Counted from the stretch's first letter, positions 1-6,288 are shown. The stretch is 6,288 nucleotides of DNA from Bacteroidota bacterium (GCA_004292985.1 RDXT01000284.1:1-6288); one strand, 5' to 3'. Numbers and translations: made by a program. Notes: generated by a model from the letters alone, not told the origin.

Positions 1-864
1 CGCCCCTGGCAGACACATTATCGCCTCCCGCGCACAGGAATTAGCTTTAGCCGCATCGGCTTCGGCAATCCGCAGGTGCTGGGCCATAGCTGGAGCCTCG
101 CTCCCTTTTTAGACCTGCCCCTGCACAAAGGGCCCCGCACACAGCTCTACGGCAGGATGTCGTATGGCCTTGCCTGGATCAGCCGCCCCTACGACCCCAG
201 CCTCAACCCCGGCAACAACGCCATTGGCTCTCATCTGAACAATGTTACCTCCCTCCATCTTCTATATGAGCGGCATATCTACCGGCAAATGGCATTACGC
301 CTGGGTTTCAGTGCCATTCATCACTCCAATGGTCGCCTGCTGCTGCCCAATCTGGGCCTGAATACCTTCCTGATCCGGGCCGGGATCAGTTTTGGGGCCT
401 CCGATCTGCCGGAAAGGGCCTCTCCGCTACCCGAAAATCCCCTTACACGAAAGTTTGCGTATGCGCTGCGTGTGGGTCTGGGCGGACACGCCCGCAGTTC
501 CCTCGATACGCGCCCTTATCCAGTGTATGTGGTTTCGGCGATGGTTTCGCGGCGGACCGGGAGATGGAGCACTGTGTTTGTGGGCTGGGAATGGAGCCGC
601 GATGAGGCTTTTTCGCGAACGGTGCAGGCGCTGTATGCGGGCTATGAACTGCGTTTCGGGCGGCTGGCGATCATGACGCAGCTACAGGCACAGATATGGC
701 CGCTTCCTTCGGGTCTTCGTTTTCCGGGGCAAAAAACAGGACCATTGGTCTATCTGTTTGATCCTCAGCGTGCTCCCAGATGGAATGTGTTTGGGGGCAT
801 TTACCTGAAAAGCCGCCAGGCGACGGCGGATTATACGGAGCTGGCGCTGGGGGTGGTGTTTTAG
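1..864 (+). CDS. Acyloxyacyl hydrolase / PagL-like outer-membrane beta-barrel protein (5' end missing)
   Basis: The frame is open from the first base, so the gene starts before the window; 287 codons remain before TAG. The GTG at 76 is only an internal valine. The segment at 313-363 reads AIHHSNGRLLLPNLGLN, which matches the His-x-Ser-Asn signature of the PagL lipid A deacylase family, with His at 319 and Ser at 325. The rest alternates aromatic and small residues as in beta strands, and the last residue is Phe, typical of outer-membrane barrels. By family, the product would sit in the outer membrane and remove acyl chains from lipid A, altering the cell surface. In Pseudomonas PagL the third catalytic residue is Glu, 12 residues after the Ser; here that column appears to be Asn (361-363), so activity is not assured. 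The part visible is already longer than classical PagL (about 150-170 residues), with an extra C-terminal barrel-like half. The family call is fairly sure, the enzyme activity is not. Confidence 0.72.
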   Translation, partial: RPWQTHYRLPRTGISFSRIGFGNPQVLGHSWSLAPFLDLPLHKGPRTQLYGRMSYGLAWISRPYDPSLNPGNNAIGSHLNNVTSLHLLYERHIYRQMALRLGFSAIHHSNGRLLLPNLGLNTFLIRAGISFGASDLPERASPLPENPLTRKFAYALRVGLGGHARSSLDTRPYPVYVVSAMVSRRTGRWSTVFVGWEWSRDEAFSRTVQALYAGYELRFGRLAIMTQLQAQIWPLPSGLRFPGQKTGPLVYLFDPQRAPRWNVFGGIYLKSRQATADYTELALGVVF

Positions 865-890
865 GGGGGAATAGGGGGGATATGGGGTGT
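861..890 (+). repeat. G-rich imperfect 10-base tandem repeat after the stop codon
   Basis: Three consecutive 10-base units follow or overlap the stop codon: TTAGGGGGGA (861-870), ATAGGGGGGA (871-880) and TATGGGGTGT (881-890). With the G run at 849-853 inside the last codons of the preceding gene there are four G runs on the + strand, separated by 10, 4 and 4 bases. This could form a G-quadruplex in DNA or in the mRNA tail, though the first loop is long. No ordinary GC hairpin terminator is visible for the preceding gene; a T-rich stretch follows at 900-911. Any role in 3' end formation is inference. Confidence 0.5.
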
Positions 891-916
891 GGAAATTCTC
901 GTTTCTTTTTTCAGAT

Positions 917-952
917 TTTGTATAGGAATCATTCCGGAAGTCCTTATCTTTG
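917..952 (+). promoter_or_regulatory. Bacteroidota-type promoter for the yceD-like/rpmF operon
   Basis: TATCTTTG at 945-952 is an exact match to the Bacteroidota -7 consensus TAnnTTTG. TTTG at 917-920 is a candidate -33 element, although the 24-base spacer is slightly longer than usual. Transcription would start near 958, leaving a leader of about 15 bases before the ATG at 973. This supports the ATG over the GTG at 889, which lies upstream of the promoter. The spacer holds the inverted repeat GGAATCATTCC (925-935), overlapped by TTCCGGAA (932-939), a possible operator. Confidence 0.62.
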
Positions 953-972
953 TAGCCCTTAATGCCAAAGCA

Positions 973-1632
973 ATGGGGCAGGACCGTTTATTCGAGAGGA
1001 AGTATTCGCTTAACGTCGCCCGACTCGTTGTTGGAGAGCAGGAGGATACGTTCCCTATTGACGGGGCGTTCTTTGAACACTTTCAGCATTCTCCCATCAA
1101 GGAAGGTGATGTGACGGCGCATCTGCGCATGGTCAAAACCACTACCTTCCTCGATGTGACATTTCACCTCATAGGCTATGTGGTCGTTTCCTGCGACCGC
1201 TGCTCACAGCCCTACCACCATCCCATAGACGAAAGTTACCGGATCATTTATTCTTTCCGGCCCGGACTCCAGAACGATGAGGTAGAGGTGATGTACACCG
1301 ACAGCGTGGAGTCGCAACTGCCGATCTCGCAGGAACTGTACGATTTTGTGCAGGTGTCTGTGCCGATCCGGAAAGTAGCCCCCCCTGAGATTCACACCTG
1401 CGATCCTTCGATCCTGGCCCTGATCAAAGCGGATGAAGATGAGGACGAAGACCTCTTCGACGATCCGGATGATGAAGACGAGGACGACTGGGACGACGAA
1501 GATGACTCTGAGGACGGAGACGACGACGATCCGGCACCTGAGGCAGAAATTGCCGAAGTGCCCGAAGAAGAGCCCCGCGAAATAGACCCCCGCTGGGCTG
1601 CCTTAAAGAAGCTGAGAGACCAGATGAACTGA
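973..1632 (+). CDS. DUF177 / YceD-like protein with long acidic C-terminal tail
   Basis: The product is 219 residues from ATG 973. That start is preferred to GTG 889, because the upstream candidate lies 5' of the promoter and would add a hydrophobic leader foreign to the family. Residues 1-150 form the DUF177 domain, with the cysteine pair C74-x2-C77 (VVSCDRCSQPY) and a third Cys at 143 (HTCDPSIL), as seen in this family. Residues 154-186 are an acidic run in which 27 of 33 residues are Asp or Glu. The protein ends in DPRWAALKKL (205-214), which I recall from Bacteroidota members. In E. coli and plants, DUF177 proteins are needed for 23S rRNA accumulation and large ribosomal subunit assembly; a cytoplasmic role here is inferred from that. 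The gene lies 45 bases before rpmF, a pairing widely conserved in bacteria, so the two are likely co-transcribed. The exact biochemical role is unknown. Confidence 0.85.
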   Translation: MGQDRLFERKYSLNVARLVVGEQEDTFPIDGAFFEHFQHSPIKEGDVTAHLRMVKTTTFLDVTFHLIGYVVVSCDRCSQPYHHPIDESYRIIYSFRPGLQNDEVEVMYTDSVESQLPISQELYDFVQVSVPIRKVAPPEIHTCDPSILALIKADEDEDEDLFDDPDDEDEDDWDDEDDSEDGDDDDPAPEAEIAEVPEEEPREIDPRWAALKKLRDQMN

Positions 1633-1677
1633 TTGTACGTGAACGATTGTTACTAATATTTTCAACTGCGCTGAGTC

Positions 1678-1863
1678 ATGCCACATCCTAAACGAAAAAT
1701 ATCACGCACCCGCCGGGATACCCGCAGGAACCACCACAAACTGGAGCCTGTCCCATACTATCTTGATCCTGAAAACGGCGAAGCGACCCAATACCACCGC
1801 GTAAACCTCAACACAGGGTATTACCGCGGCCGCCAGGTGATGGAAGGCAAGAACGAAGAATAA
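1678..1863 (+). CDS. rpmF: 50S ribosomal protein L32 (zinc-ligand-free form)
   Basis: This 61-residue protein has the L32 hallmarks: the N-terminal block PHPKRKISRTRRDTRR (residues 2-17) and the C-terminal GYYRGRQV (47-54). L32 is a small protein of the large ribosomal subunit. It follows the DUF177/YceD-like gene, its usual partner, and a terminator follows it directly. Many L32 proteins carry a zinc ribbon of two CxxC pairs; this one contains no cysteine at all. Counting back from GYYRG, the four ligand columns are D30, N33, N43 and T46 with no gap, so it is a zinc-independent form. No clear Shine-Dalgarno sequence precedes the ATG, as is common in Bacteroidota. plsX and fabH, frequent downstream partners, are absent here. 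Confidence 0.95.
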   Translation: MPHPKRKISRTRRDTRRNHHKLEPVPYYLDPENGEATQYHRVNLNTGYYRGRQVMEGKNEE

Positions 1864-1892
1864 ACTTCTTCCTCCCCTTCTTCAACGAATTA

Positions 1893-1930
1893 AGCCCCCA
1901 CTGCATGACAATGGGGGCTATCTTTGTTTT
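1893..1930 (+). terminator. Rho-independent-like terminator after rpmF
   Basis: AGCCCCCA (1893-1900) pairs with TGGGGGCT (1912-1919) as a perfect 8-base stem with an 11-base loop, followed on the + strand by a T-rich tract (ATCTTTGTTTT, 1920-1930). It lies 29 bases after the rpmF stop and 10 bases before the end of the convergent selD gene. On the minus strand the same hairpin is followed only by a short AT-rich stretch, so termination of selD transcripts there is possible but less well supported. Confidence 0.78.
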
Positions 1931-1939
1931 CGTATGGGA

Positions 1940-2980
1940 TCACTTGACCGTGATCAGGCGTTCCTCGCGCTCGGTGAGGTAGCCAAAGCTCTGCACGTCG
2001 ATCCCCAGGCTGCGGGCCAGTTGCGCAAATTCATTTTCATACTCGCCCACCACTGCCACCAGGAGGCCTCCGCTGGTCTGCGGATCGCAGAGAATGGCCC
2101 GCTGGTAGTCGCTCAGCTCGTTGATTTTGTGGCCGTAGCTTTCAAAATTGCGCTTAGTACCGCCCGGAAGGCTGCCTTGCGCGATATATTCGGCCACAGG
2201 CTCCAGCACAGGCACCTCGCCGCTGTGAATGACCGCACTCACGCGTGAGCCTTCGCACATCTCGGAGAGGTGGCCCAGCAGGCCAAAGCCCGTAACGTCG
2301 GTCATGGCGCGTACATACGCGTAGCGGGCAAATATTTCACCTACTTTGTTGAGTTTCACCATCGTATCGCGGGCCAGCAGGCTATGCTCCTCTTTCAGGA
2401 TGCCTTTTTTCTGGGCGGTAGTGAGGATGCCCACGCCGAGGGGTTTGGTCAGAAACAGTTTGTTTCCGGCCAGGGCGGTGCTGTTTTTTTTCAGGTTGCC
2501 CACATTTACCCGGCCTGTTACAGCCAGTCCGAAGATCGGCTCGGGGCTGTCTATGCTGTGCCCACCCGCCAGCGGAATCCCTACCTCGCGGCAGACAGCC
2601 CGGCTGCCTTCCATCACCCGCTGGGCAACAGAGGGCGGGAGTTTATCCACGGGCCAGCCCAGAATGGCAATCGCCATCATCGGAGTGCCGCCCATCGCGT
2701 AGATGTCGCTGATCGCATTGACAGACGCGATGCGACCGAAGTCGTAGGCATCGTCCACAATCGGCATAAAAAAGTCGGTAGTGCTGATCACCGCTGTGCC
2801 GTCGCCGAGGTCATAGACCGCAGCATCGTCGCGGGTATCGTTGCCCACCAGCAGGTCAGGGTGAGGAAGTTCCTTTTGTTCGCTGAACAGAATGGACTCC
2901 AGCACGCTGGGAGAAATCTTACATCCGCAACCTGCGCCGTGGCTGTATTGCGTCAATCTGATGTTTTCCGGGGTGCTCAT
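1940..2980 (-). CDS. selD: Selenide, water dikinase (selenophosphate synthetase), cysteine form
   Basis: The enzyme makes selenophosphate from selenide and ATP, releasing AMP and phosphate; it is the selenium donor for MnmH and for selenocysteine synthesis. The 346 residues match full-length SelD. The active-site loop [10 protein letters not shown] has catalytic Cys18 and Lys21, so this is the Cys form and not a selenoprotein. The metal-binding aspartates known from E. coli (51, 68, 91, 227) appear at 52, 69, 92 and 228, a constant offset of one. [12 protein letters not shown] (226-237) and [10 protein letters not shown] (298-307) are further signatures. The start ATG overlaps the mnmH stop as ATGA, which indicates translational coupling. 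The sequence resembles the proteobacterial type closely, so ancient transfer is possible. No selA, selB or SECIS-like element is visible in the window. Confidence 0.97.
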   Translation of the reverse strand: MSTPENIRLTQYSHGAGCGCKISPSVLESILFSEQKELPHPDLLVGNDTRDDAAVYDLGDGTAVISTTDFFMPIVDDAYDFGRIASVNAISDIYAMGGTPMMAIAILGWPVDKLPPSVAQRVMEGSRAVCREVGIPLAGGHSIDSPEPIFGLAVTGRVNVGNLKKNSTALAGNKLFLTKPLGVGILTTAQKKGILKEEHSLLARDTMVKLNKVGEIFARYAYVRAMTDVTGFGLLGHLSEMCEGSRVSAVIHSGEVPVLEPVAEYIAQGSLPGGTKRNFESYGHKINELSDYQRAILCDPQTSGGLLVAVVGEYENEFAQLARSLGIDVQSFGYLTEREERLITVK

Positions 2981-4008
2981 CGTTCGTTAGGGGGGATAAA
3001 TCGAATCAACTTTTCTGCGATCTCGCGGGGGGTACTGCCGGGATCGGGTAACAAATGTACGTGTTCCTGCGCTTTCCGGGCAAATGAAAGTGCATATGCT
3101 TTGTCGTAGTACCTAAGCGAAATCCGGGCCACCTCTGCATAATCGCCTGAGTGTAAGGCGGCTAAGGCAGGTTTAAGGTTGTTTCCCCCCAGGCGTTTTT
3201 CTATCTTCAGCAGGGAATTTTCGAGTTCTTCGGGCGAAAAGCAGCCATATTCAGCCACCAGCCGTTCCACCCGCAGCTCAAAAGGCACCTCAGCCACATA
3301 CACCGGCGCTACCATCATCTGCTCCCAGAAGGGCTGCGGAATAAAAACCCGGCCGATGGACACGCTTTCATCCTCTACCCAGATCGTTTTGCTGCGGTCG
3401 AGCTGGCTCAGGGCGAGGTGCAGGTCGTTTTCAAACTGCTCTACGGTGGGTTGCGGAGCCTGGCCCAGCGCACCGAAAGCGGAGCCTTTGTGATGGGCTA
3501 TTCCTTCGAGGTCCAGGACCTGCTCGCCTTTTTCCGCCAGAATCCGGATGACTTCTGTTTTCCCGCTGCCGGTTTTGCCACCGACGATCTTCAGTTTCAG
3601 CGGCTCCGCGAAATCGCTGTGCACCTGCTGGCGATAGGCTTTGTAGCCGCCCGCCAATACGGAAACTTCGAAGCCGTTCATGCTCCAGAGCCAGGCCATA
3701 CTTTCGCTGCGCATACCGCCGCGCCAGCAGTGCACCCGCAGTTTGCGGTCCGGCGCAATCTTACGCGCCTCCAGCACAAACGAAGACATTTTAGGCCCTA
3801 CGATGTCGAGGCCTTTGAGAACTGCCTCATCGCGGCCCTGCTGCTTGTAGAGCGTGCCCACAATTGCCCGCTCCTCGTCGCTGAAGAGTGGAATGCTCAC
3901 AGCTCCAGGGATGTGTCCATGTGCAAACTCGCCGGGCGAGCGCACGTCTATCAGGGGGGCGGTAGTTCGCTCGGTCAGAAATTCAGATATCGTGCGTTTT
4001 TCCGGCAT
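2977..4008 (-). CDS. mnmH: tRNA 2-selenouridine synthase (SelU/MnmH)
   Basis: The enzyme replaces the sulfur of 2-thiouridine by selenium at wobble position 34 of tRNAs for Lys, Glu and Gln, by way of a geranylated intermediate, using selenophosphate from SelD. The 343-residue product has the expected two parts. Residues 1-130 form a rhodanese domain with [16 protein letters not shown] (21-36) and active-site Cys94 in HCWRGGMRS (93-101). The C-terminal P-loop part carries GGKTGSGKT (143-151) and [14 protein letters not shown] (166-179). The start is 4 bases after the glyQS stop, and the end overlaps selD by 4 bases, so it is the middle gene of a tight operon. The partner selD directly downstream supports the assignment. 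No frame damage or missing key residue is seen. Confidence 0.96.
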   Translation of the reverse strand: MPEKRTISEFLTERTTAPLIDVRSPGEFAHGHIPGAVSIPLFSDEERAIVGTLYKQQGRDEAVLKGLDIVGPKMSSFVLEARKIAPDRKLRVHCWRGGMRSESMAWLWSMNGFEVSVLAGGYKAYRQQVHSDFAEPLKLKIVGGKTGSGKTEVIRILAEKGEQVLDLEGIAHHKGSAFGALGQAPQPTVEQFENDLHLALSQLDRSKTIWVEDESVSIGRVFIPQPFWEQMMVAPVYVAEVPFELRVERLVAEYGCFSPEELENSLLKIEKRLGGNNLKPALAALHSGDYAEVARISLRYYDKAYALSFARKAQEHVHLLPDPGSTPREIAEKLIRFIPPNER

Positions 4009-4012
4009 TGTC

Positions 4013-5554
4013 TCAGCCCAGCACCTCTTTCCAGCTCAGTTTTTTGCCAATATAGGCCGGCACTTCTGAGATCGGCACACGCACCTGCTCCATCGTGTCG
4101 CGGTCGCGGATGGTTACTGCCTGATCTTCTTTGGTGTCGTAGTCCACCGTAATGCAATAGGGGGTGCCAATGGCGTCCTGGCGGCGGTAGCGGCGGCCCA
4201 CGGTATCTTTTTCGTCGTAGGTGACGAGGTGGTCAAATTTAAGGGAGTTGATGATCTCGGCGGCGATTTCGGGCAGGCCGTCTTTTTTGTTGAGGGGCAG
4301 CACAGCCGCTTTGTAAGGCGCGAGCAGCGGGTGCAGTTTCAGCACGGTACGCAGTTCGCTGCCACCCTGGGCGGTCGGGGCCTCCTCTTCGAGATAGGAG
4401 TTGCACAGGTGCGCCAGGAACGTACGGTCCAGACCTACGGAGGTTTCGATCACATAGGGCACATAGGACTCCTGGGTTTCGGGGTCAAAATAGGTGATCT
4501 TTTTGCCCGAAAACTGCTGGTGCTGGCTCAGGTCAAAGTCGGTGCGGGAGTGGATACCCTCCATCTCTTTGGTACCGATCGGAAACTCAAACTGGATGTC
4601 TTCGGCAGCATCGGCGTAGTGGGCCAGCTTTTCGTGCACATGGAAGTGCAGGCGCTCGGCTTTCAGGCCCAGGGACTCGTGCCAGCGGCGGCGGCGCTGC
4701 TTCCATTGCTCAAACCACTCCATCTGCGTGCCGGGCTTGATGAAAAACTGCATTTCCATCTGCTCAAACTCGCGCATCCGGAAGATAAACTGCCGCGCCA
4801 CGATCTCATTGCGGAAGGCTTTTCCGATCTGGGCGATCCCGAAGGGAATCTTCTGGCGGGAGGTCTTCTGTACGTTGAGGAAGTTGACGAAAATACCCTG
4901 TGCCGTCTCCGGACGCAGATAGATGTCCATCGCGCCATCGGCGGTAGCGCCCATCTGGGCTTTGAACATCAGGTTAAACTGGCGCACGTCGGACCAGTTG
5001 CGGGAGCCGGTGTCGGCATCGGCGATTTCTTCGTCTATGATGATCTGGCGAAGCTCTTCGAGGTTGTCGCCTTTGAGGGCCGCTTCGAGGCGGGCATGCA
5101 GCTCGCGGGCTTTTACGCCATTGCGGCTGTTGGCCAGAAAGCGGGTATATTCTTCGCCACCGATGGGCCAGCCTTCTTTTTCAGCCTTTTTGTCGGCATC
5201 TTTCTGTGCCTTTTGCTCATACTTACCAATCTGATCTTCAATCAGTTGGTCTGCACGGTAGCGGCGTTTGGAGTCTTTATTGTCAATGAGGGGATCGTTA
5301 AATGCATCCACGTGTCCGGAGGCTTTCCAGATCGTGGGGTGCATCAGGATGGCCGAATCGAGGCCCACCACATTGTCATTCATTTGCACCATCGCCTTCC
5401 ACCAGGCAGTCATGATGTTGCGCTTCAGCTCTACCCCAAGCTGGCCGTAGTCATAGACAGCCCCCAGACCATCGTAGATTTCGCTGGAAGGGAATACAAA
5501 TCCATACTCTTTAGCATGGGAAATGATTTTGGGGAATATTTCAGAATAGTTCAT
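4013..5554 (-). CDS. glyQS: Glycine--tRNA ligase, single-chain (alpha2) class II type
   Basis: The enzyme charges tRNA-Gly with glycine using ATP in the cytoplasm. The product is 513 residues from the ATG at 5554 (MNYSEIFPKIISHAKEYG). An in-frame TTG at 5596 would add 14 residues, but it lies in a possible promoter element and is not needed by the family. Signatures include VYDYGQLGVELKRN (33-46), YLRPETAQGIFVNF (212-225), the motif 2 loop FRNEI...RMREFEQMEMQFF (247-271), motif 3 GLDRT (374-378) and, in the anticodon-binding domain, GRRYRRQDAIGTPYC (453-467). Residues 95-205 hold a charged insertion rich in Lys, Glu and Asp, as in other eukaryote-like bacterial GlyRS. This single-chain form replaces the separate glyQ and glyS subunits. 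It heads the group with mnmH and selD, only 4 bases before mnmH. Confidence 0.97.
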   Translation of the reverse strand: MNYSEIFPKIISHAKEYGFVFPSSEIYDGLGAVYDYGQLGVELKRNIMTAWWKAMVQMNDNVVGLDSAILMHPTIWKASGHVDAFNDPLIDNKDSKRRYRADQLIEDQIGKYEQKAQKDADKKAEKEGWPIGGEEYTRFLANSRNGVKARELHARLEAALKGDNLEELRQIIIDEEIADADTGSRNWSDVRQFNLMFKAQMGATADGAMDIYLRPETAQGIFVNFLNVQKTSRQKIPFGIAQIGKAFRNEIVARQFIFRMREFEQMEMQFFIKPGTQMEWFEQWKQRRRRWHESLGLKAERLHFHVHEKLAHYADAAEDIQFEFPIGTKEMEGIHSRTDFDLSQHQQFSGKKITYFDPETQESYVPYVIETSVGLDRTFLAHLCNSYLEEEAPTAQGGSELRTVLKLHPLLAPYKAAVLPLNKKDGLPEIAAEIINSLKFDHLVTYDEKDTVGRRYRRQDAIGTPYCITVDYDTKEDQAVTIRDRDTMEQVRVPISEVPAYIGKKLSWKEVLG

Positions 5555-5593
5555 CGCCGTAGGTTGATTCGGGCGCAAGTTAAGCAGTGCGCG

Positions 5594-5620
5594 CAAATAG
5601 AGGGAATAAATTTTGAAAAG
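5594..5620 (-). promoter_or_regulatory. Weak candidate promoter for the glyQS-mnmH-selD operon
   Basis: On the minus strand TCTATTTG (5601-5594) differs from the TAnnTTTG consensus at one defined base. CTTTTC (5620-5615) is the nearest T-rich upstream block, but it sits closer than a normal -33 element. The site lies in the 72-base gap between the small membrane gene and glyQS and would place the transcript start near 5588, upstream of ATG 5554. The match is poor, and read-through from the upstream genes is an alternative. Confidence 0.25.
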
Positions 5621-5626
5621 GAAGCA

Positions 5627-5896
5627 TTACTCCCCTCTACTGTCAACCCAATAATAGGCAAAACCCATCAAAAGAGGGATCGCTACGACAATCAGGGAGA
5701 CCTGCGGCAGTTTCCAGATATACCGGAGGGCCAGGCTTGCCCCCATCGCCACAATTCCCACGACAATCACCCAAAAGTGAAGGCTGGTAAAAGGGCTGTG
5801 GGCGCCCCAGCTCTCACGAGCTGCGGCACCCACAATCGCCAGTATCGTAATGAGCAGGTCTATGCTCCAGAGAATCCAGAATGCAGCAGCGTTCAT
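5627..5896 (-). CDS. Small hypothetical inner-membrane protein with three predicted helices
   Basis: I do not recognise the family. The product has 89 residues with three hydrophobic stretches, at about 5-24 (FWILWSIDLLITILAIVGAA), 40-60 (starting LHFWVIVVGIVAMG) and 66-84 (starting VSLIVVAIPLLMG). They are joined by short loops containing RESWGAH and RYIWK, and no signal peptide cleavage site is seen. It is therefore probably an integral membrane protein of the inner membrane. Its ATG shares one base with the stop of the upstream gene (TGATG, 5898-5894), which suggests translational coupling, and the hydrophobic pattern argues against a chance frame. Nothing in the sequence points to a specific function. 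A link to secretion or anchoring of the upstream protein is possible but is only inference. Confidence 0.75.
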   Translation of the reverse strand: MNAAAFWILWSIDLLITILAIVGAAARESWGAHSPFTSLHFWVIVVGIVAMGASLALRYIWKLPQVSLIVVAIPLLMGFAYYWVDSRGE

Positions 5897-6288
5897 CAGC
5901 GCAGAATATACATTTTACCCCAGCCATTGTTAAAGTACTGGCTGGTACCCTCGTCGCGCAGCTCCATCTCAGCCACATTTGACTGCATCCGGGTAACGAT
6001 GCGATAGAGATACACACCGTTGGCAAGGCGGTCGCCATATTCGTCGGTACCATCCCAGGCATAGTCGGTGAGGTTGCGGCCAATATGCACATCGCCCAGT
6101 TCGCCCAGGTCCACCACCTTCACCAGTTTACCGGAGATGGTATATATGTGAATCTGAAACAGCTCCGGCACCTCCGCACCCGTTAGGGTATAGACAAAGC
6201 GGGTCGAGGAGGAGAAAGGATTGGGATAGTTAAAGACGTGGGTAATGCTGCTGGTGTTTTCAACTTCGAAACGGATTTCGTAGAAGTT
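5896..6288 (-). CDS. C-terminal end of a large secreted/surface protein with a type IX secretion-like sorting domain
   Basis: The minus frame is open to the edge of the window, so the 5' part of the gene is missing; 130 codons are visible. The GTG at 6171 is only an internal Val. The readable part runs YPNPFSSSTRF, then IHIYTISGKLVKVVDLG, then YAWDGTDEYGDRLANGVYLYRI, and ends GWGKMYILR. This order (NPF start, IY..SGK, WDG.D..G..L.NGVYLYR, final basic KMxxLR) is that of the FlgD-like Ig fold and of type IX secretion C-terminal signals in Bacteroidota. Such signals carry proteins across the outer membrane and are often cut off. The form resembles the ends of large C25-peptidase or PorU-like proteins as I remember them, but the catalytic part is outside the window, so I do not name it. 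The stop overlaps the next gene by one base. Confidence 0.8.
   Translation of the reverse strand, partial: NFYEIRFEVENTSSITHVFNYPNPFSSSTRFVYTLTGAEVPELFQIHIYTISGKLVKVVDLGELGDVHIGRNLTDYAWDGTDEYGDRLANGVYLYRIVTRMQSNVAEMELRDEGTSQYFNNGWGKMYILR

Noticed and set aside
889..972. GTG 889 as the start of the YceD-like protein, giving a hydrophobic N-terminal leader
   Set aside because: The promoter -7 element lies downstream at 945-952, so a transcript from it would not contain this codon; the added residues resemble a chance translation of promoter DNA.
1633..1677. Separate promoter for rpmF in the 45-base gap after the YceD-like gene
   Set aside because: The AT-rich TAATATTTTC stretch does not fit the TAnnTTTG element, and the gap is short enough for co-transcription.
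1940..2980. SelD as a selenocysteine-containing protein
   Set aside because: The active-site codon reads as Cys and there is no in-frame TGA in the loop.
2270..3109. 279-codon + strand frame across selD and the end of mnmH
   Set aside because: It is antisense to two well-supported genes, has no recognisable motif and has a Gly/His/Ala-rich composition typical of a shadow frame.
3418..4152. 244-codon + strand frame across mnmH and the end of glyQS
   Set aside because: It is a shadow of the minus-strand genes with no family features.
5555..5596. TTG 5596 as the start of glycyl-tRNA synthetase
   Set aside because: The ATG at 5554 gives the normal family N terminus, and TTG is a rare start lying in a possible promoter element.
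4229..6007. Very long open frame of 592 codons on the + strand opposite glyQS and the small membrane gene
   Set aside because: It is antisense to a clear, full-length glycyl-tRNA synthetase. Its translation shows no domain pattern and it crosses gene borders; it arises from codon bias of the real gene on the other strand.

Overview
The window looks like ordinary chromosome from a member of the Bacteroidota, probably from a moderately GC-rich aquatic lineage such as Saprospiria (the lineage is inference). The evidence is a C-terminal domain of the type IX secretion sorting kind, a TATCTTTG promoter element of the Bacteroidota -7 class, start sites without clear Shine-Dalgarno sequences, and Bacteroidota-style versions of the DUF177 protein and of an L32 gene next to it. 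No phage, transposon, CRISPR, tRNA or rRNA feature is visible.

The left part (1-1930) reads rightward. It begins with the 3' part of an outer-membrane beta-barrel gene of the acyloxyacyl hydrolase (PagL-like) family. A short G-rich intergenic stretch and a recognisable promoter follow. Then comes the conserved pair DUF177/YceD-like protein plus rpmF (ribosomal protein L32), closed by a hairpin terminator. The YceD homologue has a strikingly acidic tail. The L32 has lost all four zinc-ribbon cysteines.

The rest (1940-6288) reads leftward and meets rpmF tail to tail. In transcription order it holds the C-terminal end of a large secreted or surface protein, a small three-helix membrane protein whose start overlaps that gene's stop, a 72-base gap with a weak candidate promoter, and then a tight group: glycyl-tRNA synthetase (glyQS), tRNA 2-selenouridine synthase (mnmH/selU) and selenophosphate synthetase (selD). 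Spacing in this group is 4 bases and then a 4-base ATGA overlap, so the three are very likely one operon. SelD makes selenophosphate, which MnmH uses to replace sulfur by selenium at wobble uridine 34 of certain tRNAs. The operon as a whole therefore concerns tRNA charging and tRNA decoding.

I found no convincing new biological system. The points most worth a second look are the in-register loss of the L32 zinc ligands, the glyQS-mnmH-selD arrangement, the acidic tail of the YceD homologue, and the overlapping inverted repeats inside its promoter.
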